Shown in pieces: positions 1 through 6,709 of a DNA stretch of 10,707 nt. Made by a program: the position numbers and the translations under genes. The notes under the pieces were generated by a model that saw only the letters and a list, made by a program, of their open reading frames with translations, was not told the DNA's origin and did no database searches. This DNA is from RGIG8748 sp045545635 (lineage in GTDB: Bacteria > Bacillota > Clostridia > UMGS1810), in the NCBI GenBank assembly GCA_045545635.1, contig JAZQBI010000237.1, positions 1 to 10,707 of the forward strand. Reading direction: 5' to 3'. Position 1 is the first letter of the stretch. Each line of letters opens with the position of its first letter.

Positions 1-39
1 GAAATTAAGGCTATACTGGACGAGGTATTTGAGGAATAG
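1..39 (+). CDS. 3' end of an upstream gene (partial)
   Basis: An open frame runs in from the left edge and ends at TAG (37-39), giving the C-terminal residues EIKAILDEVFEE. Only 12 residues are visible, so the product cannot be named. Its place just before a probable tail terminator makes a head-tail connector protein a reasonable guess (inference only). Its last codons contain the GAGGA that serves as ribosome binding site for the next gene, so the two are in one transcript and probably translationally linked. Confidence 0.6.
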   Translation, partial: EIKAILDEVFEE

Positions 40-42
40 CAG

Positions 43-528
43 ATGAAGATAGAAAGAGATTTTTTAGTAAAGACACTAAAAGAAGCAGGAATTCATGGAA
101 AAATACACGAATCCATGAAAAGCCTGAAAAACTGCAATGAGGTTCATGTGGGTGCGGTCTTACGAACAGGTGAGGGTTTCACTCGTTCAGGCTCAAAAAG
201 AAAATTTACAGACCAAGAGGGGCAACGGAAACAGCGAAACAAACTGTTTGTGAGAACCACAAGCCTTCATGTTGTTATAGCTGATACCAGTGAGGAAAAA
301 GTGGAAGAAATTCTTACAAAGTTCCTGAAGCGTATTGCCAAAGGTCTTGAGGTCGATGGAAACTGGGTTGATATTGAAATTGGTGAGGCGGACTGGGTTG
401 AAGGGGATGATAGCATCCTGAAGAGTAAAATTGCAGTAGAATTTGATGTCACTTTGACTGGTGGCGTTTATACAGATACAGATATTATTGCAACTACTGT
501 TGGCAATATTGGAACAAACGGATTATAG
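43..528 (+). CDS. Probable tail terminator/completion or neck protein
   Basis: A 161-residue protein starts at ATG 43, with GAGGA at 31-35 as ribosome binding site. It has no signal peptide or membrane segment and reads as a mixed alpha/beta soluble protein. A helical, basic N-terminal third carries many Lys/Arg (about residues 50-70), a beta-strand segment (LHVVIAD) follows, then an amphipathic helix, and the C-terminus is beta-rich and Thr/Gly-rich. Size and position, directly before the sheath-tube pair, match the proteins that cap the tail tube and join it to the head in P2/PBSX-like phages. I do not recognise a diagnostic motif, so the role rests mainly on gene order. A minor head-tail joining protein is the main alternative. 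Confidence 0.55.
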   Translation: MKIERDFLVKTLKEAGIHGKIHESMKSLKNCNEVHVGAVLRTGEGFTRSGSKRKFTDQEGQRKQRNKLFVRTTSLHVVIADTSEEKVEEILTKFLKRIAKGLEVDGNWVDIEIGEADWVEGDDSILKSKIAVEFDVTLTGGVYTDTDIIATTVGNIGTNGL

Positions 529-539
529 GAGGTAATACG

Positions 540-740
540 ATGGCAAAACAAACCGACTATGTAACCATTGAAGAATTGAAGGTAACGAAGGATACCCCGG
601 ATGCGGTGTTTGAAGGTGTAAAGGCTGCAAATGGATGGAGAACCGGGAAGATGGTTACAGAAAAAGCCTATATTGAAGCGGTGAAAGCATTTGAAGCTGC
701 ACCGATGGATGGAAGAGAGGTGAAAAAGAATGTACAGTGA
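540..740 (+). CDS. Small conserved-position protein upstream of sheath, unknown function
   Basis: A 66-residue protein starts at ATG 540, preceded by a perfect AGGAGGT (527-533) that overlaps the stop codon of the previous gene. The sequence begins MAKQTDYVTIEELK, has a central GWRTGKMVTEKAY stretch and a short helical segment (about residues 44-54). It has no cysteines, membrane segment or signal peptide. Its last 11 bases overlap the start of the sheath gene, and its final codons supply the sheath ribosome binding site, so the two are translationally coupled. Mu-like phages also carry a very small protein just before the sheath, but I see no sequence feature proving a relationship. It may be a tail assembly cofactor or a minor tail component; function is unknown. 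Confidence 0.75.
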   Translation: MAKQTDYVTIEELKVTKDTPDAVFEGVKAANGWRTGKMVTEKAYIEAVKAFEAAPMDGREVKKNVQ

Positions 741-2160
741 AATCAATGTTACAGTTGAAGATGGTAATCTTGGAAGAAACAGTACAACAGCGTCACACGC
801 TCATGTAAAGATTGGTGTATCCAGTGCGGAAAGCAATACACCTATCCTGATTACAAACACAATGAAACCGGATGACATCAAAGCAAAGTTAGGATATACC
901 CCTCTTGCGGACGCTTGTATTGATGCGACAGAGAACGGATTGAAAACAATCTACGCTATCCCGATGGCAGCTGATGTGGAAGGTGAAATTGGAAAGGTGA
1001 CTCATAGCGGAACTGGTTCAGGCACCTTCGGTGTGGAGGGAAAACCAAATAATGCTTATGACATTGTGGTGCAGATCACCGAAACCGGAGATACAAACGA
1101 AGGTGGTTTCAAGTATTCCATTGATGGAGGAAATAACTTCTCAGATGAGTACACAATTCCTCTTGGTGGCAAGTACGAAGTGGAAGGTACTGGACTGATA
1201 TTGTCGTTTGAAGATGTTACGACAGAAGAAAAGAGCTTTGTAGAGGATGATGCATATTCCTTTAGTACAACAGCTCCAACGATGAATAATGCAAATGTCT
1301 TGAAAGCAGTTGAGAAGCTGATTAGTTACAACAAGACAATAGAGGTTTGTCATATTGTAGGCGTATCTACAAAGACATTATGGGCTGCGTTGCAGATTGA
1401 GGCATCTGAGTTCCTGACAACATATAAAAAGCCTTTGATTTTCCTTTGTGAAGGTAGAGCTTGTGCAGAGGATGAATCACTGGATGAGTATATGACTGCA
1501 ATGGAAGCAGAGCGAAAAGGAATTAACAGCTACTTTATTTGTGTATCTCTTTCTTATGCTACATATCAAAGAAAAGACCTTCGTACACAGAATATCAACA
1601 TGGCAGGAGTTATTTCCGGATTGCTTGGTCAGGCAAAGGAAAGCCTTTCTATTGGATGTGTGGAAGAATTCCCTATCAGTTCTGCAAAGTTGCTTAAATT
1701 GCTTCCTGAAGGCATTGAGGAATACAGTAAGGAATTGGATGAGATGGGATATACCGTATTCCGACAGTATAACGGAAAGGAAGATTTCTATGTTTCCAAT
1801 GCAAAGGTCATGGCTCCTGAAGGCAGCGATTATAAATACGTTGAAAACGTCAGAGTATTAAATCGCATTGTAAGAGAAGTAAGCCTGAAGGCAACGGATA
1901 AAGTGCAGTGTGAAATTGATCCAAACGATGTGGAAGGCAGCGTTAAGACTATAGAGGCATATTTGAACATCGCAATGGAAGATTGCGAAAAGGATAAAAT
2001 TATCAGTTCCGGAGAGGTAACGATTGACACTGAGGACTTAGATATTCTTGCTGATGAGACTTTGAACGTGGAAGCAACATGGACTCCAATGGGAACAGCA
2101 AGAAAGTTCAATATCAAGTTTGCAGTAAGCAACCCGGCATCATCCGGAAACGGAGAGTAG
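730..2160 (+). CDS. Contractile tail sheath protein (DUF2586/XkdK-like)
   Basis: A 476-residue protein that should polymerise around the tail tube and contract to drive the tube through the host envelope. The N-terminal part (about 1-75) ends with a conserved-looking 'LADACIDATENGLKTIYAIP' segment. It is followed by a Gly/Thr/Glu-rich beta-strand insertion (about 80-180, containing GGFKYSIDGGNNFSDEYTIP) that looks like an outward-facing domain. A helical/alpha-beta core (about 185-370) comes next. The C-terminal part (374-470, starting VRVLNRIV) is typical of sheath C-terminal domains that form inter-subunit arms. Length matches PBSX XkdK-type sheaths. The start at ATG 730 has GAGAGG (715-720) nine bases upstream and overlaps the previous gene by 11 bases. 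Identification rests on size, C-terminal pattern and the tube gene immediately downstream. Confidence 0.85.
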   Translation: MYSEINVTVEDGNLGRNSTTASHAHVKIGVSSAESNTPILITNTMKPDDIKAKLGYTPLADACIDATENGLKTIYAIPMAADVEGEIGKVTHSGTGSGTFGVEGKPNNAYDIVVQITETGDTNEGGFKYSIDGGNNFSDEYTIPLGGKYEVEGTGLILSFEDVTTEEKSFVEDDAYSFSTTAPTMNNANVLKAVEKLISYNKTIEVCHIVGVSTKTLWAALQIEASEFLTTYKKPLIFLCEGRACAEDESLDEYMTAMEAERKGINSYFICVSLSYATYQRKDLRTQNINMAGVISGLLGQAKESLSIGCVEEFPISSAKLLKLLPEGIEEYSKELDEMGYTVFRQYNGKEDFYVSNAKVMAPEGSDYKYVENVRVLNRIVREVSLKATDKVQCEIDPNDVEGSVKTIEAYLNIAMEDCEKDKIISSGEVTIDTEDLDILADETLNVEATWTPMGTARKFNIKFAVSNPASSGNGE

Positions 2161-2172
2161 GAGGGATAAGGC

Positions 2173-2613
2173 ATGAAACAGCTGATTAACGGAAAATGTT
2201 ATGACTGGTCAAGCGTGACAATCAATGTATCCGGTATGGACAGCATAGAGCTTCAGGAAATCTCTTATGATGACGAGCAGGAGTTAGAACCTATTTATGG
2301 CAAGGGTGGAAAGATTAGAGGATATGGAACTGGAAATCAGAAGAATTCCGTTAAACTTTCCATGAGTCGAGAGGATTTTAACGAGATGATCCGAGTAATC
2401 AAGAGTAAAGGTTATACAAGTTTTTACAAGTATATGATTCCTAAGATTACTGTTAGTTATGCGGATGAAGGTGCAGCTACAACAACCGATGTACTGACCA
2501 ATGTTAAATTCTCTAAGCGTTCTTTGAAGGCAGCTCAGGGAGATAAATCAATGAAGGTTGACCTTGACGGTATTGCAATCGGTGGTATCAAGTTGAACGG
2601 ACTTGGTGCATAA
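2173..2613 (+). CDS. Tail tube (core) protein, XkdM-like
   Basis: A 146-residue protein, the usual length for contractile-tail tube subunits. Hexameric rings would stack inside the sheath to form the DNA conduit. Visible features fit the family: an N-terminal INGKCYDWSSVTINVSG strand segment, a conserved-looking 'GYGTGNQK' loop, a central helix (EDFNEMIRVIKSKG, about residues 74-87), and a beta-rich C-terminal half ending in the GIAIGGIKLNG strand. The start at ATG 2173 has AGGAGGG (2159-2165) seven bases upstream, overlapping the sheath stop codon, so sheath and tube are co-translated. The high subunit demand fits the strong ribosome binding site. Confidence 0.87.
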   Translation: MKQLINGKCYDWSSVTINVSGMDSIELQEISYDDEQELEPIYGKGGKIRGYGTGNQKNSVKLSMSREDFNEMIRVIKSKGYTSFYKYMIPKITVSYADEGAATTTDVLTNVKFSKRSLKAAQGDKSMKVDLDGIAIGGIKLNGLGA

Positions 2614-2649
2614 TTATCATTATTTTTGACAAATTAGGAGGATTAAATC

Positions 2650-3045
2650 ATGGATGCAGAAAAGACATTAAACACACAAAAAGCAGAAACTACAGCAGTT
2701 GTAGGCAAGAAGGATGAGATGGAACAGCTCCGCACAAAGTATAAGGAGATGGATGGTAAGATTTATGAAATCGTAACATCCATTCAGGAAGATGATGAAA
2801 ACGAGAAGGAGTTTGACTTCATCTTCAGAAAGCCGGGAACACCATCTTATGACAGATACGTTAAGACATCCGGTACATCCGGTACAAGAGCCTTAAAGAC
2901 CTTTGTACTTGATAATATCTGTGAAGAACAGCATAAGGAATTAAAGGATCTTTTAGAGGAATATCCGGCTATGGCAATCGGACTTGGTGAGAAGCTCTTG
3001 AATATGCTTGGATTGTCTAAGGATACGACAGTAAAAAAGTTATAG
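2650..3045 (+). CDS. Tail assembly chaperone, short (gpG-like) form
   Basis: A 131-residue acidic, helical protein lying between tube and tape measure genes, the invariant place of tail assembly chaperones. AGGAGG (2636-2641) sits eight bases before ATG 2650. The N-terminus is a charged, probably flexible or coiled segment (residues 10-35). The folded part includes EFDFIFRKPGTPSYDRY, a sequence style typical of XkdN-like chaperones, and a C-terminal helical region with EEYPAMAIGLGEKLLNMLGL. The normal product ends at TAG 3043-3045, just after a slippery A AAA AAG. A fraction of ribosomes should shift to -1 there and make a 206-residue fusion. By analogy with lambda gpG/gpGT, the two forms coat and protect the tape measure during tube polymerisation and are absent from the mature particle. 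Confidence 0.85.
   Translation: MDAEKTLNTQKAETTAVVGKKDEMEQLRTKYKEMDGKIYEIVTSIQEDDENEKEFDFIFRKPGTPSYDRYVKTSGTSGTRALKTFVLDNICEEQHKELKDLLEEYPAMAIGLGEKLLNMLGLSKDTTVKKL
3033..3039 (+). promoter_or_regulatory. Programmed -1 ribosomal frameshift site, A AAA AAG
   Basis: The zero-frame codons are GTA AAA AAG TTA TAG, so the heptamer A AAA AAG is in the correct phase for simultaneous tandem slippage of two lysine tRNAs. The -1 frame is closed upstream by TAA at 3018-3020, and the zero frame closes at 3043-3045. The shift must therefore occur between about 3021 and 3042, and the heptamer is the only slippery sequence there. AAGGA at 3019-3023 lies nine bases upstream of the heptamer, near the spacing at which an internal Shine-Dalgarno sequence stimulates -1 shifting in dnaX. 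I see no convincing strong hairpin immediately downstream. Confidence 0.85.
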
Positions 3046-3269
3046 AGGATCATGCCCAGTCTGTAAAAGATAATATTGTGGACTATGGAAGGATTCTGAT
3101 TTATCAGTACCTTCCAAAGGAACTAATTCCCGATAATTTTGAGAGCGTGGACTTTGATGAGTTCTTCCGGCTTATGGCAATGGCACAAGTTGCTAGGGAG
3201 CTACGGATAGAAGATATTGAGGTTGGCGTGAATAAAGGATATGTGGAGGCTCATCCAGATACAGAATAG
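3039..3269 (+). CDS. Frameshift extension of the tail assembly chaperone (gpT-like part)
   Basis: This -1 frame is entered from the 2650 gene by slippage at 3033-3039 and ends at TAG 3267-3269. The fusion keeps residues 1-130 of the chaperone and adds 76 residues beginning VIEDHAQSVKDNIVDYGR, for 206 in all. The added part is helical and acidic and contains DFDEFFRLMAMAQVARELR, a pattern typical of the second chaperone partner encoded before tape measure genes. An independent start is unlikely: the first candidate is GTG at 3078, and it has no Shine-Dalgarno sequence before it, unlike every other gene here. The fusion is expected at a few to tens of percent of the short form and probably links the chaperone to the tape measure or tube subunits. 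Confidence 0.83.
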   Translation, partial: VIEDHAQSVKDNIVDYGRILIYQYLPKELIPDNFESVDFDEFFRLMAMAQVARELRIEDIEVGVNKGYVEAHPDTE

Positions 3270-3302
3270 AAAGCCATGCGTCCATGAATGGCGTGTGGCT
3301 TT
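3270..3302 (+). terminator. Hairpin between chaperone and tape measure genes (possible weak terminator or mRNA processing/stability element)
   Basis: An inverted repeat directly follows the stop of the frameshifted chaperone. The arms 3270-3282 and 3290-3302 form 13 pairs, three of them G-U, starting with AAAGCCA against TGGCTTT, with a 7-base loop. A run of only four T follows before G 3304. This is the shape of an intrinsic terminator but with a short U-tract, so readthrough is likely; full termination would silence all downstream tail genes. It may lower or buffer expression of the tape measure, needed at few copies per particle, relative to tube and sheath, or protect the upstream mRNA 3' end. 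Confidence 0.45.
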
Positions 3303-3328
3303 TGCCATAATAGAGGAGGTGGAGGCTT

Positions 3329-6127
3329 ATGGGTATGGAATCCGTTTTCCGGCTTTCGGTAGTTATGGGAATGACGGACAACCTGACAGCTCCACTCTCA
3401 AGCGTTACTGATAGCGTCACCAATTCTACAAAGAGACTGGATGATGCATTCGGAACTGTACAGAAAGCAGGAGCTGCACTTGCAGGAGTTGGAACTGGTA
3501 TCACAACAGCTTGCATGGCAACTGTTACTTCGACTTTTGCCACGCAGGATGCACTTGGAGAGTTATCATCTCTTGGTGTAACCGACTTGAAAGCGGTTGA
3601 AGATGCAGCGAAGAGTTTTTCGGATACATGGGCAGGAACAACAAAAAGTGATTTTATAACAGCAGCCTACGATATTAAATCAGGTATTGCTTCCCTGACG
3701 GATGAGGGCGTGGCACAGTTTACAGAACTGGCAGCACTCACCGGAAAAGCGACAAAATCAACTACTGAAGAGATGGGTTCTTTATTTGCAACCGGATATG
3801 GTATTTATAAAGGTGCTTATGAAGATATGTCGGATTTGGAGTTTGGTGAGATGTTCTCCGCAGGAATTTCAACAGCTGTTAAAAATTATAAAACAGCCGG
3901 TTCAGAGATGGCGAGTGCAATTTCCGCATTAGGAGCAACAGCAACAAATAACAATATTTCGCTTGAAGAACAGCTTGCAATTTTAGGACAGTTGCAGACA
4001 ACTATGAGTGGATCAGAAGCAGCAACCAAGTATAGGGCATTCTTAAATGCGGCTGCTTCAGCAGGAGAAAAACTAGGTTTGTCTTTCGTGGATGCAAATA
4101 ACCAGTTATTAACAACTCCGGAGATATTAACGAAGTTACAAAGCAAATATGGAGATACCATTGATGCAGTAGAAAAGCAACAAATCAAGGAAGCCTTTGG
4201 TACAGATGAGGCGGTAGCAATGATTGATTTGCTATATCAGGATATAGATGGTCTGTCCGGTGGAATTACTTCGATGGCAGAAAGTATGAAGCAGGGAACA
4301 GCAGTCACCAACGAGATGGCAGAGGCAATCAATAATACCCCGGCACAAAAATTCAAAGTATTAAAGCAACAAATTCATAACAATGTGGAAGAGCTTGGAA
4401 ACGGATTACTTCCGGTTGTCAATGAAACGATGGACAAGGTTAGTGGCTTGATCCAAAAAGGCTCAGACTGGATTAGCAACAATCAGCAGACAGTACAGAC
4501 CATTATGAATATAGCATTGAAACTTGGTGTTGTATTGATGGTGTTAGGAAGCGTTATAGGCGTTGTCGGTACAGTTGGAAAGGCAGTGTTAGCAGCCAAG
4601 AATGCAATTACAGCGGTAAGGACTGCATGGACTGTATTAAGTGGAGCATTCGCAGCTTCGCCCATTGGGTGGGTTGTGATAGCAATAGTGGCTCTGGTCG
4701 CAGCGTTTGTGGTGCTGTGGAATAAATCGGAAGCCTTCAGAAACTTTTGGATTGGATTATTTGAGAAAGTGAAAGGTGCGGTACAGACTGCATGGGGTAC
4801 ATTGCAACCGGCACTTCAAAACTTAGGACAGAAGTTGTTAGGACTGTATGAGGCAGCCAAGCCAATACTGAAGATTATCGGTACAATAGCCGGAGTAATT
4901 GGAACATATTTTGTTGGTGTTTTTGTAGGAGCAATACAAGGTGTGCTTGCAGCGTTGACACCATTGACAAATGCTCTTTCCAGTCTGGTATCGTTTGTAA
5001 CAAATGTAGTAAATGCCATTGTAGCCTTATTTAAAGGTGATTTTAGTGGAGCTTGTGATTTCTTATCCGCAGCGGTTGATGACGTAAAAGATTTCTTTAT
5101 CAATGGATTTGAAGCAATTCTTTCCTTTGCATCCGGTTTTGTGGATGGTTTCTTGAATGTTGTGGGTGGAGCGTTGAGTGCGGTTGGCATAGATGCAGAT
5201 TCCGCAATAGCAAATGTAAAAAGCACAGTGTCCAATGGACTGGAAGCAGTAAGAGGCTTCTTTGGAAATATCATGGGAGCAGCTGCTGATACAGCGAAGG
5301 AAAAACTGAACAATATCAAGAGTGCCTATGAAGCTAATGGCGGAGGCATAAAGGGTGTTGTTGCTGTAGCACAAGAAGGAATAAAAGGATACTTTACTTC
5401 AGGTCTGACTTTCATAGACAATCTGACTGGTGGAAAGCTCACCGCAATAAAGAATAAGTTTACGGACGGACTAAATAGTGCAAAGAATACAGTTACCGGA
5501 GTTTTGGATAATATTAAGTCCGGTTTCCAAAGTAAGTTGGATGCAGCACATTCGATTGTGACTGGAGTGGTAGACAAAATCAAAGGAGCATTCAATTTCA
5601 GTTGGAAACTTCCTGATCTGAAATTGCCACATATCAGTGTGAGTGGTGGTGAGGCTCCGTTTGGAATCGGAGGAAAAGGTTCATTACCAAAGTTTGATAT
5701 CCAGTGGTATGCAAATGGCGGTATTATGACCGCACCGACCATCTTCGGAGCAGCCGGAGGAAAGCTGTTAGGTGGCGGAGAAGCAGGAGATGAAGCAATT
5801 CTTCCTTTGTCAGTCTTATGGGAAAAACTGAAGTTGTTTATCAACGATGAGCTGAATCAGGATGATGACACGAAACGTAATAACGCAAGTGCTGTTATTT
5901 CGGCATTGACGAAGAAAGAAACAAGAACGCTTGAGAGCAAAGAGACAAAGATTTCTGAAAGTGAAATCAAAGAATTAAAATCCGGTAGTGGAAAAGGAAA
6001 TACAATCATTCAGAAGCTGGAAATCAAGGTTGATGTAAGCAAGATGAAAGACCTTCCGTTATTGTACAAACTGATTGATGAAATCAAGGATGCACAAAAC
6101 TCCACAGACGAACCGGTGACAGCATAA
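3329..6127 (+). CDS. Tail tape measure protein (TP901/PhageMin_Tail type)
   Basis: A 932-residue protein, the longest gene in the window, in the invariant slot after the chaperones. AGGAGGT (3314-3320) precedes ATG 3329. Residues about 60-310 read as the TP901-type tape measure core, with long Ala/Ser/Thr-rich helices such as TELAALTGKATKSTTEEMGS. Hydrophobic stretches at about 399-417, 448-464 (after SPIG) and 513-545 are membrane-capable and fit the family's role in opening the inner membrane for DNA passage. Residues about 640-765 are repetitive amphipathic helices (VTGVLDNIKSGF, VTGVVDKIKGAF). The C-terminal region holds GEAGDEAILPLS (817-828), the hallmark 'GE.G.EA.lPL' box of tape measure C-termini, then a charged coiled segment. 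Tape measure length sets tail length; at about 0.15 nm per residue, 932 residues imply at most roughly 140 nm. I see no peptidase or lysozyme domain. Confidence 0.9.
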   Translation: MGMESVFRLSVVMGMTDNLTAPLSSVTDSVTNSTKRLDDAFGTVQKAGAALAGVGTGITTACMATVTSTFATQDALGELSSLGVTDLKAVEDAAKSFSDTWAGTTKSDFITAAYDIKSGIASLTDEGVAQFTELAALTGKATKSTTEEMGSLFATGYGIYKGAYEDMSDLEFGEMFSAGISTAVKNYKTAGSEMASAISALGATATNNNISLEEQLAILGQLQTTMSGSEAATKYRAFLNAAASAGEKLGLSFVDANNQLLTTPEILTKLQSKYGDTIDAVEKQQIKEAFGTDEAVAMIDLLYQDIDGLSGGITSMAESMKQGTAVTNEMAEAINNTPAQKFKVLKQQIHNNVEELGNGLLPVVNETMDKVSGLIQKGSDWISNNQQTVQTIMNIALKLGVVLMVLGSVIGVVGTVGKAVLAAKNAITAVRTAWTVLSGAFAASPIGWVVIAIVALVAAFVVLWNKSEAFRNFWIGLFEKVKGAVQTAWGTLQPALQNLGQKLLGLYEAAKPILKIIGTIAGVIGTYFVGVFVGAIQGVLAALTPLTNALSSLVSFVTNVVNAIVALFKGDFSGACDFLSAAVDDVKDFFINGFEAILSFASGFVDGFLNVVGGALSAVGIDADSAIANVKSTVSNGLEAVRGFFGNIMGAAADTAKEKLNNIKSAYEANGGGIKGVVAVAQEGIKGYFTSGLTFIDNLTGGKLTAIKNKFTDGLNSAKNTVTGVLDNIKSGFQSKLDAAHSIVTGVVDKIKGAFNFSWKLPDLKLPHISVSGGEAPFGIGGKGSLPKFDIQWYANGGIMTAPTIFGAAGGKLLGGGEAGDEAILPLSVLWEKLKLFINDELNQDDDTKRNNASAVISALTKKETRTLESKETKISESEIKELKSGSGKGNTIIQKLEIKVDVSKMKDLPLLYKLIDEIKDAQNSTDEPVTA

Positions 6128-6143
6128 GAAAGGAGAAAAGCCA

Positions 6144-6698
6144 ATGCTTTTAGTACAAGATAATCTGATAAAACTTGGTGGCGTTAAGTTGTCCGGGCAA
6201 ATGAAAAGTATTGATATTAGCGAGACTGCTACGATTGAGAATATCGAAGATGACAAAGGAAAGACCAAAGCAAATCAGCCGACTGGTTATGAAGCTGCAA
6301 AGGTATCCATTGAATTCATTTTGGAGGATTCCGAGACAAAGACACAGGCAGAACAGATTGAGGATATGCAGAGGCTTTTCAAACCTTACGGACAGAAAAA
6401 GGCAAAGCTCCTGAAGATAGTAAATGAAGATTGTGCTTCAAGAGGAATCTCAAAAGTATATTTTCAGAAGCTTGGAACAAAAAATGTCGTAGATGAAAGT
6501 AAGAGGACTGCTACGTTGGAGCTACTTGCTCCAACGATAGCAGGAATCAAAACGAAGAAGAAAAGCAATTCAAAGAAAAGTAAGTCATCTAAAAAAACAA
6601 AGAATTCAAAGAGCAAGAAAAGTAAAAGCAAGAGTCCATCTAAGAAAGGCAAATCAACAAGTGGTGCTAAAAATAAAGCAAAAGGACTTGTGAAATAG
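6144..6698 (+). CDS. XkdP-position tube/baseplate connector with Lys/Ser-rich C-terminal tail
   Basis: A 184-residue protein starts at ATG 6144 with AAGGAG (6130-6135) eight bases upstream. Residues 1-133 form a compact mixed domain, with an N-terminal beta segment (LLVQDNLIKLGG.KLSG), a helix (TQAEQIEDMQRLFK) and a C-terminal strand region ending ATLELLAPTIAG. This resembles the N-terminal domain of proteins that bridge tube and hub just after the tape measure. In PBSX XkdP and related proteins a LysM domain usually follows. Here residues 134-184 are instead a low-complexity tail with 22 Lys and 13 Ser in 51 residues and no acidic residue, almost certainly disordered. The tail might bind DNA, the tape measure C-terminus or anionic cell wall polymers (inference). 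Position supports the connector call; sequence alone would not. Confidence 0.6.
   Translation: MLLVQDNLIKLGGVKLSGQMKSIDISETATIENIEDDKGKTKANQPTGYEAAKVSIEFILEDSETKTQAEQIEDMQRLFKPYGQKKAKLLKIVNEDCASRGISKVYFQKLGTKNVVDESKRTATLELLAPTIAGIKTKKKSNSKKSKSSKKTKNSKSKKSKSKSPSKKGKSTSGAKNKAKGLVK
6508..6543 (+). other. Strong intragenic hairpin at the domain/tail junction of the connector gene
   Basis: A near-perfect inverted repeat lies inside the 6144 gene. CGTTGGAGC (6514-6522) pairs perfectly with GCTCCAACG (6528-6536) across a 5-base loop. After a one-base bulge (A 6537) the stem extends as CTGCTA (6508-6513) with TAGCAG (6538-6543), giving 15 pairs without wobbles. It encodes residues of the last strand of the folded domain, immediately before the Lys/Ser tail. 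The downstream sequence is A-rich, not T-rich, so it is not an intrinsic terminator on this strand. Confidence 0.6.
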
Positions 6699-6709
6699 GA
6701 GGCTTGAAG

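Noticed and set aside
1541..1861. A 106-codon alternative-frame open reading frame inside the sheath gene.
   Set aside because: It lies wholly within a confidently called gene, has no ribosome binding site, and its translation looks like out-of-frame sequence.
2626..2631. TTGACA resembling a -35 promoter box before the chaperone gene.
   Set aside because: No -10-like TATAAT occurs about 17 bases downstream; the chaperone start codon lies there. It is better explained as AT-rich spacer before the ribosome binding site.
3078..3269. Independent translation of the chaperone's second part from GTG 3078.
   Set aside because: There is no Shine-Dalgarno sequence before it, while a correctly phased slippery heptamer feeds the same frame from upstream.
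4816..5844. Two long open frames on the minus strand (about 167 and 172 codons) opposite the tape measure gene.
   Set aside because: They are antisense shadows of the Ala/Gly/Lys-rich tape measure codons, with low-complexity translations and no sensible ribosome binding site or family resemblance.
6591..6597. Run of seven A in the connector gene as a second frameshift site.
   Set aside because: The phase is T AAA AAA ACA, which does not fit the X XXY YYZ rule, and I see no meaningful continuation in another frame before the hub gene.
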